Assembly: GCF_004352845.1 (NCBI RefSeq) | Contig: NZ_SJRX01000006.1 | Location: 62,001 to 126,000 of the forward strand | DNA length: 64,000 nt | Direction: 5' to 3' | DNA from: Luteimonas terricola | GTDB lineage: Bacteria > Pseudomonadota > Gammaproteobacteria > Xanthomonadales > Xanthomonadaceae | Shown here: piece by piece, positions 1 through 9,390 of the stretch | Layout of the letters: every line of letters starts with the position of its first letter | How positions within the stretch are numbered: the stretch's first letter is position 1 | Notes under the pieces: model-generated | The model's database searches: none | Seen by the model: only the letters and a program-made list of their open reading frames with translations | Told to the model about the DNA's origin: nothing | Position numbers and translations under genes: made by a program

Positions 1-1
1 G

Positions 2-1366
2 TTCGCGCGGCTCGCGCCGGGAAGCTATCGGCTCGACGTGCAGGCCCGCACCGCGGACGACGAATGGACGCCGGTGCAAAGCCTGCGGCTGGCCGTGGAG
101 CCGCCCTGGTGGAAGGCATCCTGGGCGGTGGCGATGTTCGCCGTGGCCTGCGTGCTGCTCATGCTGTGGGTCGTGCACCTCTACCGCATACGCCTGAAGC
201 GTCGCCACGCCTGGCAGCTCAACAAGCAGAAGCGCGAACTCGCCGAGCAGGCCTCGGAGGCCAAGACGCGCTTCCTGGCCACCCTTGGCCACGAGGTGCG
301 CACACCGATGACCGGCGTGCTGGGCATGAGCGAGCTCCTGCTGGATACCGGCCTGGACAAGCGACAGCGCGGCTATGCCGTCGCCATCCGCCGCGCCGGG
401 GAACACCTGATGCGGCTGGTGAACGATGCGCTCGACCTGGCGCGGATCGAGGCCGGCAAGCTGGAGCTCGTGGCGCAGCCCTTCGACCTCGCGGCCGTAC
501 TCGACGAGGTCGGCGGCCTGGTGGAGCCAATGGCCCGGCAGCGTGGCCTCGGGTTCCGCTGCCACGTCGATGCGCAGACACCGCGCTGGCTGCTTGGCGA
601 CGCCGGGCGCGTGCGCCAGATCCTGCTCAACCTGCTCGGCAATGCGGTCAAGTTCACCGAGGAGGGCAGCGTCTCGATGCAGGTCGCGCCGATAGCCTCG
701 GGCGGCGTGCGCCTGGTGGTGTCCGACACCGGTCCGGGTCTCAACGAAGAGCAGCAGGCGCACCTGTTCCAGCGCTTCGAGCAGGCCGATGGCGCGCGCA
801 CCGCGGCGCGCTACGGCGGCAGCGGCCTGGGCCTGGCGATCTGCCAGGAGCTGGCGGTGGCGATGGGCGGTCGCATCGAACTCGACAGCACGCCGGGGCA
901 TGGCACGGACTTCACCGTCGACCTGCCGCTGCCGGCGGCGTCGCCCCCGGTGCAGACTGCGGTCGCGACCCTGGTCCCCAGGCGCGATCCGACCGGCGGA
1001 CTGTCGCTGCTGCTGGTCGAGGACGACGCCACCGTCGCCGAGGTCATCACCGGCCTGCTGCGCGCGCAGGGCCACGATGTGGTCCATGTGCCACACGGGC
1101 TGGCCGCGCTGACCGAAGCGGCGAATGCGGTGTTCGACATGGCGCTGCTCGACCTCGACCTCCCGGGCATCACCGGCCTGGCGCTTGCGAGGCAGCTGCG
1201 TGCGGGAGGGTTCGACGTGCCACTGCTCGCGATCACCGCCCGCGCCGACGCAGAGGCCGAGCCGCTGGCGCGCAGCGCGGGCTTCGACGGATTCCTGCGC
1301 AAGCCGATGACCGGTGCGATGCTGGCCGAAGCGATCGACGCGCTGCGACCCGGGGCGGTGGAGTGA
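2..1366 (+). CDS. Hybrid sensor histidine kinase, 3' part (5' end outside window)
   Basis: The frame is already open at the first complete codon, so the gene begins upstream of the window; an internal GTG at 38 is not the true start. The visible product is 454 aa. The first residues (FARLAPGSYRLDVQAR...) look like the end of a Y_Y_Y domain, the extracytoplasmic module that follows beta-propeller sensor repeats. A membrane helix follows (WAVAMFAVACVLLMLW), then a short coiled linker, HisKA with the phosphoacceptor His in LGHEVRTPM, HATPase_c (N box near LLNLLGNAVKF, G box DTGPGL, GGSGLGLAI) and a C-terminal receiver domain (LLLVEDD, phosphoacceptor Asp in LLDLDLPG, KPM lysine). It should autophosphorylate on His and pass phosphate to its own receiver. 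The ligand cannot be seen. Its stop overlaps the next start by one base. Confidence 0.9.
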   Translation, partial: FARLAPGSYRLDVQARTADDEWTPVQSLRLAVEPPWWKASWAVAMFAVACVLLMLWVVHLYRIRLKRRHAWQLNKQKRELAEQASEAKTRFLATLGHEVRTPMTGVLGMSELLLDTGLDKRQRGYAVAIRRAGEHLMRLVNDALDLARIEAGKLELVAQPFDLAAVLDEVGGLVEPMARQRGLGFRCHVDAQTPRWLLGDAGRVRQILLNLLGNAVKFTEEGSVSMQVAPIASGGVRLVVSDTGPGLNEEQQAHLFQRFEQADGARTAARYGGSGLGLAICQELAVAMGGRIELDSTPGHGTDFTVDLPLPAASPPVQTAVATLVPRRDPTGGLSLLLVEDDATVAEVITGLLRAQGHDVVHVPHGLAALTEAANAVFDMALLDLDLPGITGLALARQLRAGGFDVPLLAITARADAEAEPLARSAGFDGFLRKPMTGAMLAEAIDALRPGAVE

Positions 1367-2244
1367 TGACGATGGGGACGAGCGCCCGGAAGGCGATTCT
1401 TGCGGGACTGGGACTGATGGCGTTCGCGGTCACGGCACAGGCTGCACCGGACGCTGGTGAAGCATCCGGGCCTTTCCTCGGCGGCTTCCTGAAGGAGACG
1501 CGCATCGTCTATCCGCTGCAGCTCGGCGAATGGGAGGCAGTGGGTGAACAGTTGTACGACGCCGTCGAACTGGGCGCTTCGGTGCGTTACCAGTCGGGCG
1601 ACAGCCTGGATCGCTGGATCGACGTCTACTTCTATCCCGTCGGCGTGGTGCCCGGTTCACATCTCCAGCAGGCCGCGCTGGCCACGCTGCAGGACATCGA
1701 ATCCAACGTCGGCAGGCCGGGCGGCTACGTCGATGCCGAGCTCGGGGAGCTGCGCCGCTTCCAGGTGGGGCGGGTCGACGACAAGGCGGAGGCGATCCCG
1801 GCCCTGTCGGCCGACATGCGCCTGGTGCGCGAAGAGGGCGACTACCACTCGGCGGTGACGCTGCTGATCGACCGCCTGTACTACGTGAAGGGGCGCTACA
1901 GCGTTGCGGCTGGCGCAATGGATCGCAGCGCGGTCCGCGGCGCGCTGGAGGCCTTCATCGCCGAACTGGTCAGCGGGACCTACATCGGCAGCACAGGGAG
2001 CTGCTGGTCCCCGGCACCGGTCGAAGCGCCGCCGGCAGGCGCCGCCGTGCCCGCGGAGTCGCGGTTGTCGATCACGTCCGAGGGCGGCAACGGCCGCCTG
2101 TACCCGGGCTGCGTCGGCGCCGAGCCACACAATCCCGACGTGCCCGAAGGCCACCGCGAAATCCGTTTCGAGTACCGCGCGCCCGGCGACGTGCGCGGTG
2201 ACGGCAGTCGCAGGCTGCTGCCGCCACGGGCCGGCCTGGGCTGA
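1366..2244 (+). CDS. Secreted protein of unknown function
   Basis: 292 aa. ATG at 1366 overlaps the kinase stop by one base (TGATG); a second ATG two codons later is possible. The N-terminus has a basic stretch, a hydrophobic core and an AQA-A cleavage site, so the product should be exported. The mature part begins with an ETRIVYPLQLGEWEA segment and ends with a Pro/Ala-rich linker and a basic tail. I do not recognise the family. The tight coupling to the sensor kinase suggests a periplasmic partner or a co-regulated envelope protein, which is inference. It is followed 21 bases later by the convergent end of hemE. Confidence 0.7.
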   Translation: MTMGTSARKAILAGLGLMAFAVTAQAAPDAGEASGPFLGGFLKETRIVYPLQLGEWEAVGEQLYDAVELGASVRYQSGDSLDRWIDVYFYPVGVVPGSHLQQAALATLQDIESNVGRPGGYVDAELGELRRFQVGRVDDKAEAIPALSADMRLVREEGDYHSAVTLLIDRLYYVKGRYSVAAGAMDRSAVRGALEAFIAELVSGTYIGSTGSCWSPAPVEAPPAGAAVPAESRLSITSEGGNGRLYPGCVGAEPHNPDVPEGHREIRFEYRAPGDVRGDGSRRLLPPRAGLG

Positions 2245-2265
2245 CAGGCCGACCCGTACGACCGC

Positions 2266-3339
2266 TCAGCGCCGGCTGTGCGCGTGCACCTCGTCGACCA
2301 GCACGCGCACGTGCTCCGGATCCATGTCCGGCGACATGCCGTGGCCGAGGTTGAAGACGTGGCCCTCGCGCGAGCCGCCGTTGCCGTCCCGGTAGCTGTC
2401 GAGCGCGCGCCGCACTTCGCTGCGGATCGCATCGGGCGAGCCGTACAGCGTGGTCGGGTCGAGGTTGCCCTGCAGCGCGACCTTGCCGCCGGTGCGCTGC
2501 GCGGCCTCGCCCAGTTCGATCAGCCAGTCCACGCCCACGCCTTCGGCGCCTGAATCGGCCAGGTCTTCCAGGTACGCGGCATTGCCCCTGCCGAACACGA
2601 TCAGCGGGGTGCGTTCGGGGCCTTCGCCACGCTCCAGCTCGCGTGCGATGCGGGTCAGGTAGGGCAGCGAGAACTCGCGGTACATCGCCGGCGACAGCAC
2701 CCCGCCCCAGGTGTCGAACACCTGCAGCGCCTGGGCGCCGGCCGCGCGCTGCGCGGCGAGGTAGGCGATCACCGCATCCGTGTTGACCGACAGCAGCGCG
2801 TGCAGCGCCTTGGGGTCGTTGTGCGCCATCGCCTTGATGATGGAGAAGGCCTTGCTGCCGCCGCCTTCGACCATGTAGCAGGCCAGCGTCCACGGGCTGC
2901 CGGAGAACCCGATCAGCGGTACGCGGCCGTCGAGCTCGCGGCGGATCACGCGTACCGCGTCGGTCACGTAGCGCAGCTCGGTCTCCATGTCCGGCACGCC
3001 GAGCTTTGCGATCGACGCCGCGTCACGCAGCGGGCGCTCGAACTTCGGGCCCTCGCCATCGACGAAGTACAGGCCCAGGCCCATGGCATCGGGAATGGTG
3101 AGGATGTCGGAGAACAGGATCGCGGCGTCGAGATCGAAGCGCTCCAGCGGCTGCAGCGTGACCTCGCAGGCAAGTTCCGGGTTCTTGGCCATCGCCAGGA
3201 AGCTGCCGGCCTTCGCACGGCTGGCGCGGTACTCGGGCAGGTAGCGCCCGGCCTGGCGCATGAGCCATACCGGCGTGCAGTCCACGGGCTCGCGGCGCAG
3301 GGCGCGGAGGAAACGGTCGTTGCGAAGGGTCTGGGGCAA
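2266..3339 (-). CDS. hemE: Uroporphyrinogen decarboxylase
   Basis: 357 aa, usual length for HemE. It decarboxylates the four acetate side chains of uroporphyrinogen III to give coproporphyrinogen III in cytosolic heme synthesis. The N-terminal signature [16 protein letters not shown] is present with its substrate-binding arginines, followed by the conserved [15 protein letters not shown] segment with the catalytic Asp and by [20 protein letters not shown]. The C-terminal [16 protein letters not shown] motif is typical. It is the last gene of a minus-strand run with aroK, aroB and a small WGR protein, 37 bases after the latter. Start is ATG at 3339. Confidence 0.97.
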   Translation of the reverse strand: MPQTLRNDRFLRALRREPVDCTPVWLMRQAGRYLPEYRASRAKAGSFLAMAKNPELACEVTLQPLERFDLDAAILFSDILTIPDAMGLGLYFVDGEGPKFERPLRDAASIAKLGVPDMETELRYVTDAVRVIRRELDGRVPLIGFSGSPWTLACYMVEGGGSKAFSIIKAMAHNDPKALHALLSVNTDAVIAYLAAQRAAGAQALQVFDTWGGVLSPAMYREFSLPYLTRIARELERGEGPERTPLIVFGRGNAAYLEDLADSGAEGVGVDWLIELGEAAQRTGGKVALQGNLDPTTLYGSPDAIRSEVRRALDSYRDGNGGSREGHVFNLGHGMSPDMDPEHVRVLVDEVHAHSRR

Positions 3340-3376
3340 TGCTCTGGTCCTGTGTCTTGGGCGCCGCGGCGCGGGG

Positions 3377-3634
3377 TCAGGCGCGGCGGCCGTCCGCGCC
3401 CTGGGTGAACATCAGCTGGAAGCCACGCTTGATCTGCTGGTCGCGCGCCTGCTCGAGCGCGGCGACCGCCGAGGCCTGGTCGAGGAACTGCTCGCGGCGC
3501 ACGCTGCTGCGGCCGCCGATATGCCCGGTTTCGCGGACCAGGGTCCAGCCGCCGAGCAGGTCCGGCTGCAGCATCAGCTGCACGAAGCGGGGGGCGTCGT
3601 GGCCGTCCGGGCGTTGTTGCAGGAGCAGGCGCAT
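3377..3634 (-). CDS. Small WGR-domain protein
   Basis: 85 aa. The sequence is a minimal WGR domain: a strand-rich start (MRLLLQQR), then [14 protein letters not shown], which resembles the Trp-Gly-Arg core with partial degeneration, then a helical segment ([14 protein letters not shown]) and a C-terminal RGFQLMF strand. WGR domains occur in nucleic-acid-linked proteins such as PARPs, but free-standing small versions have no settled function. It lies 30 bases after aroB and 37 before hemE on the same strand, so it is probably co-transcribed. Confidence 0.75.
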   Translation of the reverse strand: MRLLLQQRPDGHDAPRFVQLMLQPDLLGGWTLVRETGHIGGRSSVRREQFLDQASAVAALEQARDQQIKRGFQLMFTQGADGRRA

Positions 3635-3664
3635 GGGACCGCGATTCTACGCGAGATACGGCCC

Positions 3665-4756
3665 TCAGCGCCCCTGCAGGACTGCCATGACCGCCTCTTC
3701 CGGCACGTCCGCGACCACGCGCGCGCGACCCGGGCCGTCCCAGAGCACGAAGCGCAGGCCGCCGGCCAGCGCCTTCTTGTCCAGGCGCATGCGTTCGACC
3801 AGGGCACCCGGGTCGAGCCCGCGTGGCAGCGTGACCGGCAATCCGAAGCGCTCAAGCAGGTGGCACAGCGCGTCCGCGTCGCCGTCGCCGGCCAGCCCGA
3901 GCCGCGCGGACAGACGCGCGGCCAGCACCATGCCCACCGCCACCGCCTCGCCGTGGTTGAGGCCGTCGTAGGCCTGCTCGACCTCGATCGCATGGGCGAA
4001 GGTGTGGCCGAAGTTGAGCAGGGCGCGTTCGCCATGCTCGAAAGGGTCGCGCTCGACAATCGCTGCCTTGTGCGCGCAGCTGCGGGCGATGGCTTCGGCC
4101 AGCGCGGCGTCCTCGCGCTCCAGCAGCGCGCCGGCGTGGCCGGCCAGCCAGTGGAGGAAGCCGTCGTCGACGATCGCGCCGTACTTCACCACCTCGGCCA
4201 GGCCCGCGCGCAGCTCGCGGTCGGGCAGGCTGCGCAGGGTCGAGGTATCGGCGAACACCGCGCGCGGCGGATGGAAGGCACCGACCAGGTTCTTGCCGGC
4301 GGGCAGGTCGACGGCGGTCTTGCCGCCGACCGAGGAATCGACCATCGCCAGCAGCGTGGTCGGCAGCTGCACGCAGTCGATGCCGCGCATCCAGCAGGCC
4401 GCGGCGAATCCGGCGAGGTCGCCGACGACCCCGCCGCCCAGGGCGTAGACGCAGGCATCGCGGGTCGCGCCGAGCGCGGTCAGGGCGTCGATGGCCACGC
4501 CGAAGCCGGCCAGCGTCTTGCTGGCTTCGCCGGCGGGAAGCACGCAGGTCTCGACGCGTGCGTCGGGCCGCGCGGCACGCAGGGCGTCGCATACGGTGCC
4601 TGCATACAGCGGCGCGACCTGGCTGTCGCTGGCCACCAGGGCCTGGCGGCCGCGCAGCGGTGCGGCCAGCGCCGCGCCGTCGGCGAGCAGGCCGTGGCCG
4701 ATGGTGATGGTGTACGGCGCGCTGCCGCCGACGTCGATGCGCTGTGGCGCGTTCAT
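3665..4756 (-). CDS. aroB: 3-dehydroquinate synthase
   Basis: 363 aa from ATG at 4756. It converts DAHP to 3-dehydroquinate (NAD+ and divalent-metal dependent), the second shikimate-pathway step. NAD-binding and active-site signatures are clear: [34 protein letters not shown] and [10 protein letters not shown]. Metal ligands are expected in the Glu of AEVVKYG and the histidines of [12 protein letters not shown] and [11 protein letters not shown]. An upstream in-frame start at 4798 would add 14 residues with no family similarity. The chosen start forms an ATGA overlap with the aroK stop at 4753-4756, so the two should be translationally coupled. Confidence 0.97.
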   Translation of the reverse strand: MNAPQRIDVGGSAPYTITIGHGLLADGAALAAPLRGRQALVASDSQVAPLYAGTVCDALRAARPDARVETCVLPAGEASKTLAGFGVAIDALTALGATRDACVYALGGGVVGDLAGFAAACWMRGIDCVQLPTTLLAMVDSSVGGKTAVDLPAGKNLVGAFHPPRAVFADTSTLRSLPDRELRAGLAEVVKYGAIVDDGFLHWLAGHAGALLEREDAALAEAIARSCAHKAAIVERDPFEHGERALLNFGHTFAHAIEVEQAYDGLNHGEAVAVGMVLAARLSARLGLAGDGDADALCHLLERFGLPVTLPRGLDPGALVERMRLDKKALAGGLRFVLWDGPGRARVVADVPEEAVMAVLQGR

Positions 4757-5340
4757 GCCGCGGGCTCCGGGTGGATGTGGGACGCAGCGCGGCGCCACTG
4801 CGACTCCAGCAGCGCCGCAAGCCGGCGTGCGGCGTCCGCGGCCGAGAGCGCCCGGGTGTCGAAGGCGAGGTCGGCGATGTCCGCGTACAGGGGTTCGCGT
4901 TCCGTGGCCAGGCGGTGCAGGGTGGCCTCGCGGTCGCCGCCCGACAGCAAGGGGCGGCTGCGGTCGCGCGCAAGGCGTTCGATCTGCGCCGGCACGTCCG
5001 CGCGCAGGTGCACCACGAAGCCGCTGGCGGCCAGCAGGCTGCGGTTGCCGGGGTCCAGCACCGCGCCGCCGCCGGTGGCGATCACGGCGTCGGGGCCTGC
5101 CAGGACCGCCGCCAGTGCGTCGCGCTCGCGCGTGCGGAAGCCGCCTTCACCCTCGCATTCGAAAATGGTCGGGATTCCGGCGCCGGTACGCCGCTCGATC
5201 TCATGGTCGCTGTCGGCGAACGCCAGGCCGAAGTGCCGCGCCAGGCAGCGCCCGATCGAGGTCTTGCCGGCGCCCATGGGGCCGACGAGCACGAGATGGC
5301 GGGCAGGATTCATCGGGCGGGCGCGTTTGCTGCGGGACAT
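4753..5340 (-). CDS. aroK: Shikimate kinase
   Basis: 195 aa (186 if translation begins at the second ATG, 5313). It phosphorylates shikimate at the 3-OH using ATP. Walker A is GPMGAGKTS, the shikimate-binding DSDHEIE segment follows, then the second substrate motif with [11 protein letters not shown], the Gly-rich ATGGGAVL loop and the LID region ([14 protein letters not shown]). It starts the aroK-aroB-WGR-hemE run. Neither candidate start has a strong ribosome binding site; the shorter form fits the usual aroK N-terminus better. It is divergent from the dodecin gene. Confidence 0.96.
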   Translation of the reverse strand: MSRSKRARPMNPARHLVLVGPMGAGKTSIGRCLARHFGLAFADSDHEIERRTGAGIPTIFECEGEGGFRTRERDALAAVLAGPDAVIATGGGAVLDPGNRSLLAASGFVVHLRADVPAQIERLARDRSRPLLSGGDREATLHRLATEREPLYADIADLAFDTRALSAADAARRLAALLESQWRRAASHIHPEPAA

Positions 5341-5447
5341 GGGGATGCTAGCAGCCGGCGGCGTGGCGAAGGCGCGGTCTTAACGCGTCGCCGCAGAAGA
5401 TGGCGGTTCCGGTCGCCGCCCCGGCGGCCCAGCGAAAGGAGTCCGCC

Positions 5448-5651
5448 ATGTCGGTCGCCAAGGTCATCGAAGTCAATGCCTCATCGCCCACCAGCGTCGA
5501 GGACGCCGTGCGCAAGGGGCTCGCCAAGTGCGCGGAGACGGTCAAGAACATGAAGGGCGCGTGGATCAATGAAACCAAGGTCGTCACCGACGGCGACGGC
5601 AACATCACCGAGTGGCGGGTGAACCTCCGGGTCAGCTTCATCGTCGAATAA
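5448..5651 (+). CDS. Dodecin
   Basis: 67 aa, the normal length of this flavin-binding dodecamer subunit, which stores or buffers FMN/riboflavin in the cytoplasm. The start is fixed by a strong ribosome binding site (AAAGGAG) seven bases upstream of ATG 5448; the longer frame from 5400 is not needed. Family features are the opening [13 protein letters not shown], the amphipathic helix [18 protein letters not shown], and the strand with the conserved Trp in [10 protein letters not shown] that stacks on flavin. Its last 14 bases overlap the end of the convergent kinase gene. Confidence 0.93.
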   Translation: MSVAKVIEVNASSPTSVEDAVRKGLAKCAETVKNMKGAWINETKVVTDGDGNITEWRVNLRVSFIVE

Positions 5652-6471
5652 GGGCGTCGGGCGCGTCGACCGGTCGGCGCCTCGCATCCAGGGCAATGAT
5701 CCGGTCGGCAAGGGCCGGCAAGCTGCGCAGGGCCTGGCGGCCGGTGCGCTCGTAGTGCTGCACGAACCGGTCGACGGCCGAGCGGTTCATGGCGGATGCG
5801 CCAGGCCGCGTTGCCTGCAGCGCCTGTTCGGCCTGCCAGCGCCATTCCGGCACGACCTCGAACGAGGGCGCCTGCAGCAGGAGCAGGCGGTCGATGCGCC
5901 TCCAGAGGTCCGGGTAGTCGCGGGCCAGCGCGGCGTTGCACCAGCGTCGCCAGCGGCCGTCCGCGTCCTCCTCGCGCTCAAGCGTATTGACCGGCGCCCG
6001 GAGCGCGGCCGCATCCTCGGCGGGCGTGCCCAGGAACCAGCCTTCGAACAGCACGAGGTCCACTCCGCGCATGCGCGGCCACTGCGTTCGCGGCAGGCGG
6101 TCGTCGTCGAGCTTGTCGAAGCGGGGCAGGGCGACATCGCGGCCTTCGCGCAGCGCGTCGAGCACCTCGATCGCAAGCGCGACATCATGCGTGCCCGGCG
6201 GTCCGCGGGTGGCCAGCAGCGGGTGCACTTCGCGTGCCAGTCGCAGGCGCTCCGCGCGCGGCAGGTAGACATCGTCGATGGACAGCAGGGCGCAGCGCAG
6301 GCCGCGGCCCGTGGCCTCGGTGGCCAGCTGTGCCGCGAGCGTCGACTTGCCGCTGCCCTGCAGCCCGCTGATGCCGTATACGCGGGCCCCGGAGCGCAGC
6401 GCGTCGTCCAGCGTCGTGGACACGAGCGTGGCGTCGAATCCCTCCGCGGACATGTGCATCGGCGTCGCCAT
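5638..6471 (-). CDS. P-loop kinase, D-glycerate 3-kinase-like
   Basis: 277 aa from ATG 6471; ATGs at 6459 and 6453 are alternatives. Walker A is [12 protein letters not shown], followed by [34 protein letters not shown] and [12 protein letters not shown], the pattern of the GLYK/uridine-kinase-like P-loop family. Plant and yeast members phosphorylate D-glycerate, so glycerate is the most likely substrate, but bacterial members are little tested and the exact substrate is not certain. It is transcribed divergently from pdxH, with 75 bases between the starts. Confidence 0.75.
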   Translation of the reverse strand: MATPMHMSAEGFDATLVSTTLDDALRSGARVYGISGLQGSGKSTLAAQLATEATGRGLRCALLSIDDVYLPRAERLRLAREVHPLLATRGPPGTHDVALAIEVLDALREGRDVALPRFDKLDDDRLPRTQWPRMRGVDLVLFEGWFLGTPAEDAAALRAPVNTLEREEDADGRWRRWCNAALARDYPDLWRRIDRLLLLQAPSFEVVPEWRWQAEQALQATRPGASAMNRSAVDRFVQHYERTGRQALRSLPALADRIIALDARRRPVDAPDALIRR

Positions 6472-6546
6472 CCGGGCACGATAGCGCAGGCGTGGGCACA
6501 TCCCGCGCATGACGACGATCTGCACGACCGCGGAGCCTGCAAGCCG

Positions 6547-7143
6547 ATGACCGACCTTTACGCCGAAGCCCTCCACACCTTCGACACCCTGTTCGACGAA
6601 GCCCTGGCCGCCGGCGAGCCCGACCGCACCGCGATGCAGCTGGCCACGGCCACGCCCGACGGCCGGCCTTCGCTGCGCACGGTGCTGCTCAAGGCGCACG
6701 ATGCCCGCGGCTTCGTGTTCTACACCCACCTCGACGGCCGCAAGGGCTGTGAGCTCAAGTCCAACCCGCGGGCGGCGCTGCTGTTCCACTGGCCGCGGGT
6801 CCGGCAGGGCGTGCAGGTGCGGATCGAGGGCGGTGTGGCGATCGTCGACGAGGCCGAGGCCGACGCCTATTTCGCCAGCCGGCCGCGCGGCAGCCAGGTC
6901 GGTGCCTGGGCCTCGCTGCAGTCGGAGGTGCTGGAGTCGCGCGGGGAGTTCGACCGCCGCCTGGCCGAGTGCGAGCGCGAGTTCGAGGGCCGCGACGTGC
7001 CGCGGCCGCCACGCTGGACCGGGCTGCGCGTGGATCCCGAGCGCATCGAGTTCTGGTACGGCGCCGAGTACCGCTGGCACGAGCGCTGGCTGTACGAGCG
7101 CGACCTCGCCGGCGACTGCAGCAAGCGGATGCTGTACCCGTGA
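6547..7143 (+). CDS. pdxH: Pyridoxamine/pyridoxine 5'-phosphate oxidase
   Basis: 198 aa. This FMN enzyme oxidises PNP or PMP to pyridoxal 5'-phosphate, the last step of de novo and salvage B6 synthesis. The sequence follows the family throughout: [66 protein letters not shown] with the FMN-phosphate contacts, and the C-terminal RLYP-type end, here KRMLYP. Length is slightly under the E. coli enzyme (218 aa) because of a shorter N-terminus. The stop shares a GTGA overlap with the following gene. Confidence 0.96.
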   Translation: MTDLYAEALHTFDTLFDEALAAGEPDRTAMQLATATPDGRPSLRTVLLKAHDARGFVFYTHLDGRKGCELKSNPRAALLFHWPRVRQGVQVRIEGGVAIVDEAEADAYFASRPRGSQVGAWASLQSEVLESRGEFDRRLAECEREFEGRDVPRPPRWTGLRVDPERIEFWYGAEYRWHERWLYERDLAGDCSKRMLYP

Positions 7144-7976
7144 GCGGCGCGCCCGCGCCGATGCGCGGCCCGCGGCGCATCGTCTGCCTGACCGAAGAGC
7201 CCACCGAGACGCTGTACGCACTGGGCGAGCAGGACCGCATCGTCGGCATCAGCGGCTTCACCGTGCGGCCGCCACGGGCCCGGCGCGAAAAGCCCAAGGT
7301 CAGCGCCTTCACCAGCGCGAAGATCGAGGAGATCCTGAAGCTCCAGCCGGACCTCGCGATCGGTTTCTCCGACATCCAGGCCGACATCGCCGCCGAACTG
7401 GTGCGCCGCGGCGTGGAGGTCTGGATCAGCAACCATCGCAGCGTCGAGGGCATCGTCGACTACGTGCGCAGGCTGGGTGCGCTCGTGGGCGTGCCGGCGC
7501 GCGCGGATGCCTACGCCGACGGGCTGGCGCGCGGGCTCGAGGCCATCGAGGCGGAGGCGGCGACGCTGCCGCGGCGTCCGCGCATGTACTTCGAGGAGTG
7601 GGACGATCCGCCGATCACGGGCATCCGCTGGGTCGCCGAACTCATGCGCATCGCCGGCGGCGACGACATCTTCCCGGAGCTGGCGGCCGAACCGCTGGCG
7701 AAGCAGCGCATCCTCGCCGACGCAAGCGAAGTCGTGCGCCGCGCACCGGACATCATCGTCGGCTCCTGGTGCGGCAAGAAGTTCCGGCCCGACAAGGTGG
7801 CTGCGCGGCCCGGCTGGGACGCGATCCCCGCGGTGCGCGACGGCGAGCTGCACGAGGTGAAATCGCCGCTGATCCTGCAGCCCGGGCCGGCCGCACTGAC
7901 CGACGGCGTGCGGGCGCTGGCGGAGATCGTGCAGGCCTGGTCCCGGCGGCAGCACGGCACTGCGCGGGGCAGCTGA
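7140..7976 (+). CDS. Cobalamin/heme-type periplasmic-binding-protein fold, apparently cytoplasmic
   Basis: 278 aa from GTG 7140, which forms GTGA with the pdxH stop; ATG 7161 is an alternative giving 271 aa. The fold is that of BtuF/FhuD (helical-backbone metal receptor): an opening [35 protein letters not shown], a long helix and a C-terminal [13 protein letters not shown]. BtuF homologues carry a signal peptide and are followed by permease genes. This one has neither a visible signal peptide nor transporter neighbours. It may bind a corrinoid or other ligand in the cytoplasm; function is unknown. Confidence 0.75.
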   Translation: MSGAPAPMRGPRRIVCLTEEPTETLYALGEQDRIVGISGFTVRPPRARREKPKVSAFTSAKIEEILKLQPDLAIGFSDIQADIAAELVRRGVEVWISNHRSVEGIVDYVRRLGALVGVPARADAYADGLARGLEAIEAEAATLPRRPRMYFEEWDDPPITGIRWVAELMRIAGGDDIFPELAAEPLAKQRILADASEVVRRAPDIIVGSWCGKKFRPDKVAARPGWDAIPAVRDGELHEVKSPLILQPGPAALTDGVRALAEIVQAWSRRQHGTARGS

Positions 7977-8029
7977 CGCGCCGGCTGGCCTCTGCCATGA
8001 TCCGCGTTCCATCCACTCGGGACACCGCC

Positions 8030-8425
8030 ATGAACCAGGCTGCGATGCACGACCTCGGCCGGCTGCTGCTGCGCATCGCGCTCGGCGCGCTGATCCTGCT
8101 GCACGGCATCACAAAGCTGCGCGGCGGCATGTCGGGCATCGAGGGCATGGTCGAAGCGCAGGGCCTGCCCGGCGTCCTTGCCTACGGCGTGCTGATTGGC
8201 GAGGTGCTGGCGCCGCTGATGCTGCTGGCCGGCTTCCACGCCCGCATCGGCGCGGCGCTGGTCGCGGTCAACATGCTGTTCGCGATCGCGTTGGCGCACC
8301 TGGGCGAGCTCGGCCAGCTCAACGCCAGCGGCGGCTGGGCGCTCGAGCTGCAGGGCATGTTCCTCGCCACCGCGGTGGCCATCGCGCTGCTCGGCCCCGG
8401 CCGGTACGGCATCAACCAGCGCTGA
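8030..8425 (+). CDS. DoxX family membrane protein
   Basis: 131 aa with four predicted membrane helices: LLLRIALGALILLHGITKL, AYGVLIGEVLAPLMLLAG, ALVAVNMLFAIALAHL and MFLATAVAIALLG. The N-terminal R...G..L..HG..K pattern is the DoxX hallmark. DoxX proteins are associated with redox or thiol-stress systems but their activity is poorly defined. ATG 8030 follows a short GGGA; an upstream ATG at 7997 would add 11 hydrophilic residues. It converges on proC with nine bases between the stops. Confidence 0.88.
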   Translation: MNQAAMHDLGRLLLRIALGALILLHGITKLRGGMSGIEGMVEAQGLPGVLAYGVLIGEVLAPLMLLAGFHARIGAALVAVNMLFAIALAHLGELGQLNASGGWALELQGMFLATAVAIALLGPGRYGINQR

Positions 8426-8434
8426 GGCGCGACC

Positions 8435-9274
8435 TCAGTCGTTGGCGGCCGACAGTTCGCGGCCGCGCACGGCGGCGGCGTCGATCGCCGAGGCGACCAG
8501 CGCGCGCAGGCCGCCGGCCTCGAAGGTTTCGATTGCCGCCTGCGTGGTGCCGCCGGGCGAGGTGACCCGGCGGCGCAGTTCGGCCGGCGCTTCCGTGGAG
8601 TCGGTGAGCATGCGCGCGGCACCAAACAGGGTCTGCTGCACCAGGGTGCGCGCGGTGTCGGCCGGCAGGCCCTGGGCGCGCGCGGCGTCCTCCATCGCCT
8701 CGGCCAGCAGGAACACATAGGCCGGGCCGCTGCCGGACACGGCGGTGACCGCGTCCATCAGCGCCTCGTCCTCGATCCAGACGGTCTCGCCGGCGGCGGC
8801 CAGCAGTGCCTGCGCGCGCTCGCGCCCGGCCGCATCCACGCCGGCGTTGGCGTGCAGGCCGGTCATGCCGGCACCGAGCAGGGAGGGCGTGTTGGGCATG
8901 GCGCGGACCACGGCCGCATCGCCACCGAGCCAGGTCGAAAGCTGGCCGGCGGTGATGCCCGCGGCGATCGATACCGCCAGCGGTCGGGTGGCGCGGGCGC
9001 GATCGGCAAGATCCTTGCAGACGCTGCGCATGACCTGCGGCTTGACCGCGAACACCCAGGTGCCGGCGGCTGCGGCTGCCGCCGCCGCGTCGGCGTGGAC
9101 CTGGATGCCGAAGTCGCGGGCCAGCGCTTCGCGCAGCGCGTCCACCGGTTCGGCCACGTGGATGCCGGCGGGGTCCGCGCCGCGCGACACCATGCCGCCG
9201 ATCAGGCTGCGCGCCATGTTGCCGCCGCCGATGAAGGCGATGCTGTCCGCAGTGGCGGTTCCGGAATGGGTCAT
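8435..9274 (-). CDS. proC: Pyrroline-5-carboxylate reductase
   Basis: 279 aa. It reduces 1-pyrroline-5-carboxylate to proline with NAD(P)H. The Rossmann motif is FIGGGNMARSLIGG. The middle shows FAVKPQVM, RAMPNTPSLLGAG and the C-terminal signature around TAVSGSGPAYVFLLAEAM, ARTLVQQTLFGAARM and RRRVTSPGGTTQAAI. An alanine run at residues 62-70 (ADAAAAAAAAG) lies in the first domain. It sits downstream of yggS on the same strand, an arrangement common in gammaproteobacteria, with 116 bases between them. Confidence 0.97.
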   Translation of the reverse strand: MTHSGTATADSIAFIGGGNMARSLIGGMVSRGADPAGIHVAEPVDALREALARDFGIQVHADAAAAAAAAGTWVFAVKPQVMRSVCKDLADRARATRPLAVSIAAGITAGQLSTWLGGDAAVVRAMPNTPSLLGAGMTGLHANAGVDAAGRERAQALLAAAGETVWIEDEALMDAVTAVSGSGPAYVFLLAEAMEDAARAQGLPADTARTLVQQTLFGAARMLTDSTEAPAELRRRVTSPGGTTQAAIETFEAGGLRALVASAIDAAAVRGRELSAAND

Positions 9275-9390
9275 GGCGCGGGCCTCGTGCGGTGGCGTGG
9301 CCGGCCATTGTCGCCGAGTGCGACGGACACCGCGACCGCGGCGGGGCCGGTGCGACCGCCGGGCTGCCGGTCGCCGCCGGTCCCGATCGC

